DNA of 6,221 bases, taken from assembly GCA_025360945.1 (NCBI GenBank), contig JANYBE010000615.1:1-6221 (forward strand), written 5' to 3'. Position 1 is the first letter of the stretch. Each line of letters opens with the position of its first letter. Below are positions 1 through 6,022 of the stretch, piece after piece. The translations under genes and the position numbers were made by a program. Under the pieces are notes generated by a model, which had not been told where the DNA came from, did no database searches, and worked only from the letters and a program-made list of their open reading frames with translations. The stretch comes from Rhizobacter sp. Its GTDB lineage: Bacteria; Pseudomonadota; Gammaproteobacteria; Burkholderiales; Burkholderiaceae_C.

Positions 1-124
1 GTTGCCGCTGGAGCGGATGCGCATGCCCTCGTTGATGCCGGGTCGGATCAAGAAGAACAAGACATTGGAAGTGAAGATCCCACCCGGCATCAACGAGGGC
101 ATGCGCATCCGCTCCAGCGGCAAC
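1..124. repeat. Perfect 42-base inverted repeat at window start (probable fold-back artefact)
   Basis: Bases 1-42 are the exact reverse complement of bases 83-124, separated by 40 unique bases (43-82). The right arm is well-conserved dnaJ coding sequence. The left arm replaces what should be zinc-finger sequence. Such a perfect arm ending exactly at a sequence end is typical of a fold-back chimera from amplification or library preparation, or of an assembly edge error. A real inversion of a short dnaJ segment is much less likely. Confidence 0.9.
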
Positions 125-547
125 GGCGAGCCGGGAACGAATGGCGGGCCGTCGGGTGACCTGTACATCGAGATCCGTATCAAGCAGCACGAGATCTTCG
201 AACGCGACGGCGACGATCTGCACTGCACCGTGCCGATCGGCCTGACCACCGCGGCGCTGGGCGGCGGCATCGAGGTGCCCACGCTGGGCGGCAAGGCTGA
301 GATCGAGCTGCCCGAAGGCACGCAGCACGGCAAGACCTTCCGGCTGCGTGGCAAGGGCATCAAGGGCGTGCGCTCAAGCTACCCTGGCGACCTGTACTGC
401 CACGTCAGCGTCGAGACGCCGATCAAGCTCACCGAGCATCAGCGCAAGCTGCTGAAGGAACTCGACGAGTCGTTCCGCAATTCGGGTGACCGGCACTCGC
501 CGAACGCGAAGACGTGGACAGATAGGGTCAAGGATCTCTTCAAGTAG
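2..547 (+). CDS. dnaJ: Chaperone DnaJ, C-terminal part (5' end missing)
   Basis: Co-chaperone of DnaK (Hsp70) in the cytoplasm: it delivers unfolded clients and stimulates DnaK ATPase. Only the C-terminal half is present. The match starts at the Gly-Arg-Ile-Lys-Lys-Asn-Lys stretch (codon at 41), which in DnaJ follows the last zinc-finger repeat. It then covers the end of C-terminal domain I (IPPGINEGMRIRSSGNGEPG), C-terminal domain II (GDLYIEIRIKQHEIFERDGD, then LPEGTQHGKTFRLRGKGIKG) and the dimerisation tail ending in KDLFK. The J domain with HPD, the Gly/Phe region and the CxxCxGxG zinc motifs are absent. The first 13 codons (2-40) are not DnaJ: they are the reverse complement of bases within 83-124, so the apparent start is false. 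About 169 native residues remain of a protein usually near 375. Identity is secure; the truncation is a sequence-edge effect and not a pseudogene. Confidence 0.95.
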   Translation: MPLERMRMPSLMPGRIKKNKTLEVKIPPGINEGMRIRSSGNGEPGTNGGPSGDLYIEIRIKQHEIFERDGDDLHCTVPIGLTTAALGGGIEVPTLGGKAEIELPEGTQHGKTFRLRGKGIKGVRSSYPGDLYCHVSVETPIKLTEHQRKLLKELDESFRNSGDRHSPNAKTWTDRVKDLFK

Positions 548-590
548 AAGGCGCTGTGGCGCGGTGCGTGCTGCGCTGACAATACGGCCG

Positions 591-2210
591 ATGAATTCGC
601 GTCGGACCTTCGCAGAAGGGCACACAGCGCCGACCGGCTGGAACCCGTTGACGCTGGCCGTGCTGGCCAGCGCGTGGATCGCGGCGCTGCCCAACTGGCC
701 GCTGTGGCACGCACTGCTAGTGCTGCCCGAGACGGCGTCGCTGCGCGGCAGCCTCTTCGTCACCGGCTTCGGCTTGATGATCGCGGCGATGCTGCTCGCG
801 CTGCTCGCACTGTTTGCGTGGCGCATCACGATCAAGCCTGTGATCGCATTGCTGCTGCTCGCTGCGGCTTTCGGCGAGCACTTCATGGGCAGCTACGGCG
901 TCGTCATCGATACGACGATGATGGTCAACGTGCTCCAGACCGACCCGCGCGAGGTTCGCGATCTGCTGAGCTGGCGCCTGCTGGCCAGCGTCGCGCTGCT
1001 AGCGGGTGTACCGCTGTTGCTGCTGTGGCGTGCACCGATTGCGCGCGGGCGCTGGTGGCCCCAGGCCGGGCGCAACGTCGTGGCGCTGCTCGCAGCGTTG
1101 CTCGTGCTGGCCGCGCTCGTGCTCGCATTGTTCGCGGACTTGTCGACGACGATGCGCAATCACCGCTCGATGCGCTACCTGATCAATCCGGTGAACTCGC
1201 TGTACGCGCTTGTCGATCTGGCGGCCCAGTCAAGCGCCAAACCGGCCGGTCCGCCACTGCCGATTGGGCTCGACGCGCACATCGCACCGCGCGCGGCTGG
1301 CGTGCTGCCCCCGCTACTGCTGCTGGTGATCGGCGAGACGGCGCGCGCCGATCACTTCTCGTTGAACGGCTATGCGCGCCCGACCAACCCAGAGCTCACT
1401 GCGCAGGACTTGCTGAGCTTTCGCGACGTAATGTCCTGCGGCACGAACACCGCTTCGTCCCTGCCTTGCATGTTCTCGCACCTCGGCAAGTCCGGGTACG
1501 AAGCGCGCGACCGCGACCACGAGAACCTGCTCGACCTTGTGCAGCGCGCTGGCATGGCGGTGCTGTGGATCGACAACCAGGCCGGCTGCAAGGGCCTGTG
1601 CGACCGCGTGCCGCATGTCGACGCCTGTGCGGGCGACGACTGCATGGACGACACCATGCTGCAAGGCATCGATGCACGCGTCGACGCGCTGCCCGCCGCG
1701 GCGCGCGCGCGCGGCGTGCTGCTGGTGCTGCACCAGATGGGCAGCCACGGGCCGGCCTACTTCAAGCGCAGCCCGCCGCAGCGCAAACCCTTCGTGCCCG
1801 AGTGCAAGACGAGCGTGCTCCAGCAATGCGATCGTGCCGCGCTGATCAACGGCTACGACAACTCGATCGTCACCACCGACCACGTGCTGGCGCAGGCCAT
1901 AGCCTGGCTCAAGCGGCGTCAGTCAAACTACGACACGACGCTGCTCTATGTCTCGGACCACGGCGAATCGCTGGGCGAGCACAGCCTCTACTTGCACGGC
2001 CTACCGTACGGGCTGGCACCGATCGAGCAAAGACATGTGCCGATGCTGCTGTGGCCCGCGACGGGGCGCAACGCCAGCTGCGTGCGCGCGCAGCAGAACA
2101 CCGCGTTGAGCCACGACAACCTGTTTCACACGTCGCTCGGTGTGCTCGGTATCGCAGCAAGCGAATACATACCGAAGCTCGACGCGCTCGCGTCCTGTCG
2201 CGCGCCCTGA
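591..2210 (+). CDS. eptA: Phosphoethanolamine transferase, EptA/MCR family
   Basis: Inner-membrane enzyme that moves phosphoethanolamine from phosphatidylethanolamine to lipid A, lowering surface charge and polymyxin binding. The 539-residue product has five hydrophobic segments (roughly 17-39, 50-76, 78-103, 123-146, 160-182) and then a periplasmic sulfatase-fold domain (about 243-535). Visible family residues: the loop motif N113-x3-T117-x3-E121, GET with zinc ligand E249, nucleophile T287 in SCGTNTASSLPCMFS, H386 in HQMGSHGPAYFKR, D456-H457 in SDHGESLGEH and H469 in YLHGLP. Several periplasmic cysteines fit the family's disulfides. The start at 591 lies 43 bases after dnaJ. A longer frame from 486 would overlap dnaJ and adds only Arg-rich shadow sequence. 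There is no good Shine-Dalgarno before 591; GTG at 564, preceded by GAAGG at 547-551, is an alternative. The sequence supports an EptA-type enzyme; lipid A as acceptor is inferred from the family. Confidence 0.93.
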   Translation: MNSRRTFAEGHTAPTGWNPLTLAVLASAWIAALPNWPLWHALLVLPETASLRGSLFVTGFGLMIAAMLLALLALFAWRITIKPVIALLLLAAAFGEHFMGSYGVVIDTTMMVNVLQTDPREVRDLLSWRLLASVALLAGVPLLLLWRAPIARGRWWPQAGRNVVALLAALLVLAALVLALFADLSTTMRNHRSMRYLINPVNSLYALVDLAAQSSAKPAGPPLPIGLDAHIAPRAAGVLPPLLLLVIGETARADHFSLNGYARPTNPELTAQDLLSFRDVMSCGTNTASSLPCMFSHLGKSGYEARDRDHENLLDLVQRAGMAVLWIDNQAGCKGLCDRVPHVDACAGDDCMDDTMLQGIDARVDALPAAARARGVLLVLHQMGSHGPAYFKRSPPQRKPFVPECKTSVLQQCDRAALINGYDNSIVTTDHVLAQAIAWLKRRQSNYDTTLLYVSDHGESLGEHSLYLHGLPYGLAPIEQRHVPMLLWPATGRNASCVRAQQNTALSHDNLFHTSLGVLGIAASEYIPKLDALASCRAP

Positions 2211-2223
2211 CCCACCACGCCTC

Positions 2224-3132
2224 ATGTCCGCCCAAGCCGACTCGCTCAAGTCCATCCTGTTCGCGCTCGGTGCGAACTTCGCGATCGCACTCGCGAAGAG
2301 CGCCGGTGCAGTCTTTACCGGCTCGGCCTCGATGCTCGCCGAGGCGATCCACTCGTTCGCCGACTGCGGCAACCAGGCGTTGCTGATCTGGGGCCTGCGC
2401 TCGGCCAGGCAGGTGGCCTCGCCCGATCACCCGCTGGGCTATGGCCGCGAAGTCTACTTTTGGAGCTTCATAGTTGCGCTGATGCTGTTCAGCATGGGCG
2501 GGCTGTTCTCGATCTACGAGGGCGTGCACAAGCTGCACAGCGCCGAGCCGGTGAGGTACGCCTGGGTGGCAGTCGGCATCCTCGCGTTCGGCGTCGCCGC
2601 CGAGTCGGTGTCGCTGTGGGGCGCGCTGCGCGAGATCGACAAGGAGCGCGGCGAGCTGAGCCTGTGGCGGTGGTTCAGAACCTCACGGCAAAGCGAGCTG
2701 CTTGTAATCTTCGGCGAGGACCTCGCGGCGCTAGGCGGGCTGGTGCTGGCGGTGGGCTTCATCGCGCTGGCGATGCTCACTGGCAATCCGAAGTGGGACG
2801 CGGTCGGTTCGATCAGCATTGGCGTGCTGCTGGTGCTGGTGGCGATTCTGGTCGGCGTGGAGGTCAAGGCGTTGCTGATCGGTCAGAGCGCCGACCCGCA
2901 GGTGCTCGCTCGATTGCGCGCGCACATCGAGGCACAGCCCGAGGTCGCACAGGTCTACAGCCTGATCACGCAGCAGCTGGGGGGCGACGTCATGGTCGCG
3001 GTGAAGGCACGCATGCAGCCGGTCGGCTCCGACGTGGCACTGATCGGGGCGATCAATGCGGTCGAGGCGCGCACTCGTGCCGAGTTCGCGCAGGTGCGCT
3101 GGATTTTCTTCGAACCGGACATCATCGACTGA
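2224..3132 (+). CDS. Cation diffusion facilitator transporter, ZNT9 (SLC30A9)-like
   Basis: Inner-membrane divalent-metal/proton antiporter family; zinc export is usual, but the metal here is not fixed by sequence. The 302-residue product has six hydrophobic segments (about 10-31, 35-58, 79-100, 112-131, 157-187, 195-216) and a C-terminal cytoplasmic dimerisation domain (about 217-302). TM2 carries H43-S-F-A-D47 followed by CGNQ, and the TM2-TM3 loop has the DHPLGYGRE motif (68-76) typical of the family. TM5 has G164-E165-D166-L-A-A where many zinc transporters have HxxxD, so the metal site is not canonical. There is no His-rich loop. It starts 13 bases after the eptA stop without a recognisable Shine-Dalgarno, suggesting translational coupling in a shared transcript. 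The in-frame extension back to 2140 lies inside eptA and is not family-like. Family assignment is firm; substrate is open. Confidence 0.92.
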   Translation: MSAQADSLKSILFALGANFAIALAKSAGAVFTGSASMLAEAIHSFADCGNQALLIWGLRSARQVASPDHPLGYGREVYFWSFIVALMLFSMGGLFSIYEGVHKLHSAEPVRYAWVAVGILAFGVAAESVSLWGALREIDKERGELSLWRWFRTSRQSELLVIFGEDLAALGGLVLAVGFIALAMLTGNPKWDAVGSISIGVLLVLVAILVGVEVKALLIGQSADPQVLARLRAHIEAQPEVAQVYSLITQQLGGDVMVAVKARMQPVGSDVALIGAINAVEARTRAEFAQVRWIFFEPDIID

Positions 3133-3135
3133 CGA

Positions 3136-4263
3136 TCAACCGAACAGGTCCTGCTGTCCGTCTCGCCGAGGCGGCAACGGCTTGCGGAACTGCGTCAGAT
3201 CGAGCTCGACCCGCTGCCTCCTCAAGCCGAGTCGAGTCGCCGCCTTCTGGAAGCGTTGCGACAGCAGCTGCGCCCAGACGCCCTCGCCCTTCATTCGTGA
3301 GCCGAAGCGCGCGTCGTTGTCCTTGCCGCCGCGCATCTCGCGCACGCGCGCCATCACGCGCGCGGCGCGCTGCGGGAAGTGCTGGTCCAGCCATTGCTGA
3401 AATAGCGGGTTCACCTCCCAGGGCAAGCGCAGCACGACGCTGAAGGCCGAGGTCGCGCCGGCATCGGCAGCGGCCTCGAGAATGCGCTCGAGCTCCGGTT
3501 CGTTGATGAACGGAATCACCGGTGAGACGCTCACGCCGACCGGCACGCCCGCGTCGGCGAGTGTCTTGATGGTTTGCAGCCGACGTTGCGGCGAGGCCGC
3601 GCGCGGCTCGAGGATGCGCGAGAGACCGGCATCGAGCGAGGTCACCGAGATGTACACGGCCGCGAGGCCTTTGGCCGCCATTGGCGCGATCAGGTCGAGG
3701 TCGCGCTCGACACCGGATGACTTGCTGACCAGCGAGAACGGGTGCGCGCACTCGTGCATCACCTCGATCACCGCGCGCGTGATGCGTAGCCTGCGCTCGA
3801 CCGGCTGATACGCGTCGGTGGCCGAACCGATGTTAAGCAACAGCGGCTCATAGCTGCGGCTCGCGAAAGCTTCACGCAGGCGTTCGGCCGCGTTGACCTT
3901 GGCGATGATGCGGGTCTCGAAATCGAGCCCCGGCGACATGTTCAGGTAGCTGTGGGTTGGCCGCGCAAAGCAGTAGACGCACCCGTGTTCGCAGCCCCGG
4001 TACGGGTTGATCGAGAGGTCAAATGAAATGTCCGGTGAGTCGTTGCTTGTCAGGATGGACTTGACCGTTTCCTCGATGATCTGCGTGGCCGGCGCGACGC
4101 ATTCCTCGCTCGCTTGCTGGTCGAGCAGGCCCCAACCGTCGTCGCAGGCTTCGGCGACCTGCCGCGCGAATCGATGGTCTATGGCCCACGCCGTACCTCG
4201 TCCCTTGAGTGAAGCAGACGGCGAACTGGCGGGTGCAGGGGTCTGAATCGGAAGCTTACGCAT
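3136..4263 (-). CDS. Radical SAM protein, SplB / PA0069 type
   Basis: 375-residue member of the SplB-like radical SAM group (spore photoproduct lyase relatives, 'DNA repair photolyase' in orthologue databases). The cluster motif C91-x3-C95-x2-C98 lies in NPYRGCEHGCVYCFARPTH and should bind a 4Fe-4S cluster that cleaves S-adenosylmethionine. Other family features are KGRGTA and IDHRF near the N-terminus (20-32), a TIM-barrel-like core with SLVSKSSGVERD and YISVTSLDAGLSR, and a QDLFG end. The reaction and substrate of this subgroup are not known to me. Start 4263 is preferred because the conserved KGRG block follows 19 residues later and the promoter ends there. The extension to 4386 would translate the LexA box and promoter. 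No Shine-Dalgarno precedes 4263, so the transcript may be leaderless. The gene is convergent with the cation transporter (stops 3 bases apart) and divergent from the AP2-like gene. Damage-inducible control by LexA is inferred from the operator. Confidence 0.92.
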   Translation of the reverse strand: MRKLPIQTPAPASSPSASLKGRGTAWAIDHRFARQVAEACDDGWGLLDQQASEECVAPATQIIEETVKSILTSNDSPDISFDLSINPYRGCEHGCVYCFARPTHSYLNMSPGLDFETRIIAKVNAAERLREAFASRSYEPLLLNIGSATDAYQPVERRLRITRAVIEVMHECAHPFSLVSKSSGVERDLDLIAPMAAKGLAAVYISVTSLDAGLSRILEPRAASPQRRLQTIKTLADAGVPVGVSVSPVIPFINEPELERILEAAADAGATSAFSVVLRLPWEVNPLFQQWLDQHFPQRAARVMARVREMRGGKDNDARFGSRMKGEGVWAQLLSQRFQKAATRLGLRRQRVELDLTQFRKPLPPRRDGQQDLFG

Positions 4264-4298
4264 ACTGTGACTATATACAGCTATTCTGACAGTGCCTA
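4264..4298 (-). promoter_or_regulatory. Sigma-70 promoter of the radical SAM gene
   Basis: Read on the minus strand, TAGGCA (bases 4298-4293, 4 of 6 to consensus) is followed after exactly 17 bases by TATAGT (4275-4270, 5 of 6). The -10 hexamer occupies -12 to -7 relative to the A of the ATG at 4263, so transcription would begin at or very near the start codon. That agrees with the missing Shine-Dalgarno. A start site a few bases downstream with an internal initiation codon is the alternative. Confidence 0.6.
4265..4280. promoter_or_regulatory. LexA (SOS) operator, CTGTGACTATATACAG
   Basis: Exact match to the CTGT-N8-ACAG operator used by LexA in beta- and gammaproteobacteria, with flanking TA on the left (TACTGT). 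It covers the whole -10 hexamer of the radical SAM promoter and ends one base before the start codon, an ideal place for repression. The AT-rich centre fits known boxes and stands out in GC-rich DNA. I recall the PA0069 homologue being reported in the Pseudomonas aeruginosa LexA regulon, which would make this a conserved arrangement; that is from memory. The box lies 99 bases upstream of the divergent AP2-like gene, so dual control is possible but not shown. Confidence 0.78.
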
Positions 4299-4379
4299 TG
4301 GTTTCAGAACGTGGCGGAACTACGGGCGTGGCAACGTGTCTTCGTGGGGCGCTATCCTTGCATCCCGAAAGGCGCTTAA

Positions 4380-4838
4380 ATGTCAATCCAAAGAATCGAA
4401 TACGGCTCCACCAACGGCTATCAGGTGCGGGTTGGGCCGCGCAACGCAGCGCTTACCAAGTTCTTCGCGGTACGAAAGTACGGCGGGGTCCGAAAGGCGT
4501 TGCCCGAGGCACGTGCTGCCGAAGCCGTGCTGCAGCAATCCGCGCCGCCGGCAGCGTCGCGTGTCGGTCCGCGCCAAACAGCGCAGGCCAACAACACCAG
4601 TGGGCTGATCGGCGTACGCCCGCGCTACACGCTGTTCGGCGACGCGCCGCTTCTCGCGTTCGTCGTCTCGTGGAGCAAGGGCGGCAAGGCCTACTGCACC
4701 AGTTACTCCGCTGAAAGGCACGGCATGTTGGGCGCACTGACACTGGCGATGGAAAAGCGCGAAAAGGCCACCGGCGTGAAATACAACGTTTCGCCGCGCA
4801 AGGCCCTGAACCGGATGAAGCACCTCATCGTTGAGTAG
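4380..4838 (+). CDS. Small protein with two AP2-like DNA-binding repeats
   Basis: 152-residue soluble protein. Residues 12-53 (KFFAVRKYGG, then a helix EARAAEAVLQQ) resemble the second half of bacterial AP2 repeats, where an aromatic strand and a VxKYG turn lead into an Ala-rich helix. Residues 71-132 look like a fuller AP2 repeat: NNTSGLIGV, strand LLAFVVSW (91-98), a GGKAYCTSYS hairpin and the helix MLGALTLAMEKREKATG (116-132). A basic tail (PRKALNRMKH) follows. AP2 domains are three-stranded sheets that bind DNA, known in plant regulators and in bacterial and phage proteins including homing endonucleases; no nuclease domain is visible here. The Shine-Dalgarno GAAAGG (4367-4372) is 7 bases before the ATG, so the start is well supported. 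The gene is divergent from the SOS-type radical SAM gene. Expression as a gene is likely; the AP2 assignment is from pattern only, and the function is unknown. Confidence 0.7.
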   Translation: MSIQRIEYGSTNGYQVRVGPRNAALTKFFAVRKYGGVRKALPEARAAEAVLQQSAPPAASRVGPRQTAQANNTSGLIGVRPRYTLFGDAPLLAFVVSWSKGGKAYCTSYSAERHGMLGALTLAMEKREKATGVKYNVSPRKALNRMKHLIVE

Positions 4839-5147
4839 TAAGGCGAGCGGCTCTGCGCTTCCCGATCGACGCGCCTGCGGCCGGGGCAGGTTCAATGGCA
4901 CCGATCGCAACCGGCCGCATGCCCGAAGATCGAGCGCTGATCTGACGAGGCCGCCGCAGCCAGCACAGGCCCGTGCGTGCAAAGCGTGAATCCTGCACGG
5001 CTGCGTTGCGGGTTTCCCCGCGAATAAAGGGGGCGCCGCACCACCCTTCATTCGCGGGGGAACCCGCAAATGAAGGGAGCGCCGAGCGAGCCCTCTCACA
5101 GACACTTCATCCACCCCGCAATCACGCGTGGATTCAAGGTGAGAACA
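4839..5147. other. 309-base non-coding region between the AP2-like and PEP-CTERM genes
   Basis: No convincing coding frame. It holds three structures: an exact 9-base inverted repeat (4876-4884 with 4911-4919, 26-base loop), a 6-base inverted repeat (4971-4976 with 4995-5000) and the REP-like palindromes at 5006-5084. No T-run follows the first two, so they are not clear intrinsic terminators for the AP2-like gene. I see no convincing -35/-10 pair or sigma-54 site for the PEP-CTERM gene, though its promoter should lie here. Confidence 0.6.
5006..5084. repeat. Pair of REP-like palindromic units, 46-base period
   Basis: Two related 31-base units, 5008-5038 and 5054-5084, are direct repeats 46 bases apart. 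Each starts with a small palindrome, GCGGG-loop-CCCGC (loops TTTC and GGAA), followed by a shared tail ending AAGGG-x-GCGCCG, 14 of 17 identical. Because each unit is itself palindromic, the two also form a long inverted repeat: 5006-5031 pairs with 5044-5069 over 26 bases with two mismatches and a 12-base loop. Alternatively, unit two folds alone: 5044-5058 with 5063-5077, one mismatch and a GGAA (GNRA) tetraloop. This is the form of bacterial REP/MITE elements; copies elsewhere in the genome cannot be checked here. Confidence 0.7.
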
Positions 5148-5801
5148 ATGAAGATCCTCCGGAACGCGATGGGCAAGATCGCCGCAGCCGCTGTCATTTG
5201 CATCACGCTCGGGACCGTCGCACACGCACAAGTTGTCGCAGTCGACACTCAAGCCGCTTTCTCGGCCCTCGGCGCGGTCACGCAGAACACGAATTTTGAC
5301 GCCTATCCGACGGATGGCACACCCACTCTACCCGGCAGCCCGTTCACCGTGGGAGACCTGAGCTTCATCGCCGGTTCCGAGAACGTCATCGGCGGTGCAG
5401 GTCTCTTAGGCTTCGCCCGCAACCTGCTCACCGACAACGGCTTTCTGGGCACGACGATTCAAATCGCCGGGGTCCATGACCTGTTCGCGCTGAACGCGGG
5501 CAACTTCATGTCGCCCGATCCCAACAACACCCTGGCCGGCGACGCGACGTTCAACATCACGACCAACCTCGGCAGCTATCAGTTTGTCGAGACGGTGCCC
5601 TACTTCGCCGGCGGTCTTTCATTCTTCGGGTTTGAGGCGGCTGCGGGCGAGTACTTCACGAGCGTTAACGTCTCGGGGCCGAATGCCACCGGCATGACCG
5701 ATATCCAGTTGGCTCAGGCCGTACCGGAGCCGGAAACCTATGCGCTGATGCTTGCAGGCCTGGCCATGATGTGCTTCATCGCCCGTCGCAAACGCCGCTG
5801 A
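5148..5801 (+). CDS. Secreted PEP-CTERM protein (exosortase substrate)
   Basis: 217-residue exported protein. Residues 1-27 form a signal peptide: basic MKILRNAMGK, hydrophobic core to about 23, cleavage likely after AHA (27) before Q28. The mature region is rich in Gly, Asn, Thr and Phe, suggesting a beta-sandwich surface or matrix protein; I recognise no enzymatic motif. The end is a complete PEP-CTERM signal: V192-P-E-P-E-T-Y, a hydrophobic segment (about 199-211) and the basic tail RRKRR (213-217). Exosortase should cleave here during export in an exopolysaccharide-producing cell. The Shine-Dalgarno AAGGTGAG (5136-5143) sits just before ATG 5148, which decides against the in-frame ATG at 5070 that lies in a REP-like unit. 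The gene appears monocistronic, with its own terminator 20 bases after the stop. No exosortase or exopolysaccharide gene is in the window, as is usual for these scattered substrates. Confidence 0.93.
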   Translation: MKILRNAMGKIAAAAVICITLGTVAHAQVVAVDTQAAFSALGAVTQNTNFDAYPTDGTPTLPGSPFTVGDLSFIAGSENVIGGAGLLGFARNLLTDNGFLGTTIQIAGVHDLFALNAGNFMSPDPNNTLAGDATFNITTNLGSYQFVETVPYFAGGLSFFGFEAAAGEYFTSVNVSGPNATGMTDIQLAQAVPEPETYALMLAGLAMMCFIARRKRR

Positions 5802-5820
5802 CGACAGCTGCCATCATGAC

Positions 5821-5851
5821 AGCGGCCCGGAGCGATCCGAGGCCGCTTTTT
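5821..5851 (+). terminator. Intrinsic terminator of the PEP-CTERM gene
   Basis: AGCGGCC (5821-5827) pairs exactly with GGCCGCT (5841-5847). The stem continues with CGGA (5828-5831) against TCCG (5836-5839), leaving A5840 bulged and a GCGA (GNRA) tetraloop. A run of five T follows at 5847-5851. It lies 20 bases after the stop codon. Outer bases CATGA and TCATG (5815-5819, 5851-5855) can extend the stem. Confidence 0.88.
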
Positions 5852-5978
5852 CATGATCGCGCACGGCTTGGCGGCCGCAGCAGCGCTTGCGCAGCAACCA
5901 TGAGCTTCAGCCAGCGCGACGATCTTCTTCGTATGTTGGACACCGCACAGAGCTGATCGACATCAGCAACTAGATTCA

Positions 5979-6016
5979 CGACTTCTCTTCCCCAATGGGG
6001 AGCCGCAAGTCGGGAG
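5979..6016 (+). promoter_or_regulatory. Leader hairpin overlapping the Shine-Dalgarno of the last gene
   Basis: CGACTT (5979-5984) pairs with AAGTCG (6007-6012), enclosing an inner stem TCCCC (5989-5993) with GGGGA (5997-6001) and a 3-base loop. The outer stem ends in the first base of the Shine-Dalgarno GGGAG (6012-6016), 6 bases before ATG 6023. The CTTCCC strand could also pair with GGGAG itself, which would allow two exclusive folds. The pairing is visible; a regulatory role is inference. No matching known riboswitch or leader family is recognised. Confidence 0.4.
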
Positions 6017-6022
6017 TTCGTC

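Noticed and set aside
486..590. In-frame upstream extension of eptA overlapping dnaJ
   Set aside because: The extra residues are Arg-rich and are dnaJ coding sequence in another frame; EptA proteins begin just before the first membrane segment.
674..2386. Long overlapping open frames antisense to or out of phase with eptA and the transporter
   Set aside because: They are Arg/Ala-rich shadow frames typical of GC-rich coding DNA and carry no family motifs.
4264..4386. Longer start for the radical SAM protein at 4386
   Set aside because: The extension would translate through the promoter and LexA box and has no family-like sequence.
4896..4910. Sigma-54 promoter (TGGCAC...GCAA) for the PEP-CTERM gene
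   Set aside because: The GG and GC dinucleotides are separated by 8 bases; sigma-54 sites need 10.
4876..4919. 9-base inverted repeat TGCGGCCGG/CCGGCCGCA as terminator of the AP2-like gene
   Set aside because: A 26-base loop and no following T-run make it a weak terminator candidate.
5900..5956. 18-codon frame beginning MSFSQRDD after the terminator
   Set aside because: No Shine-Dalgarno, very short and no recognisable family; it may be chance or a worn remnant.
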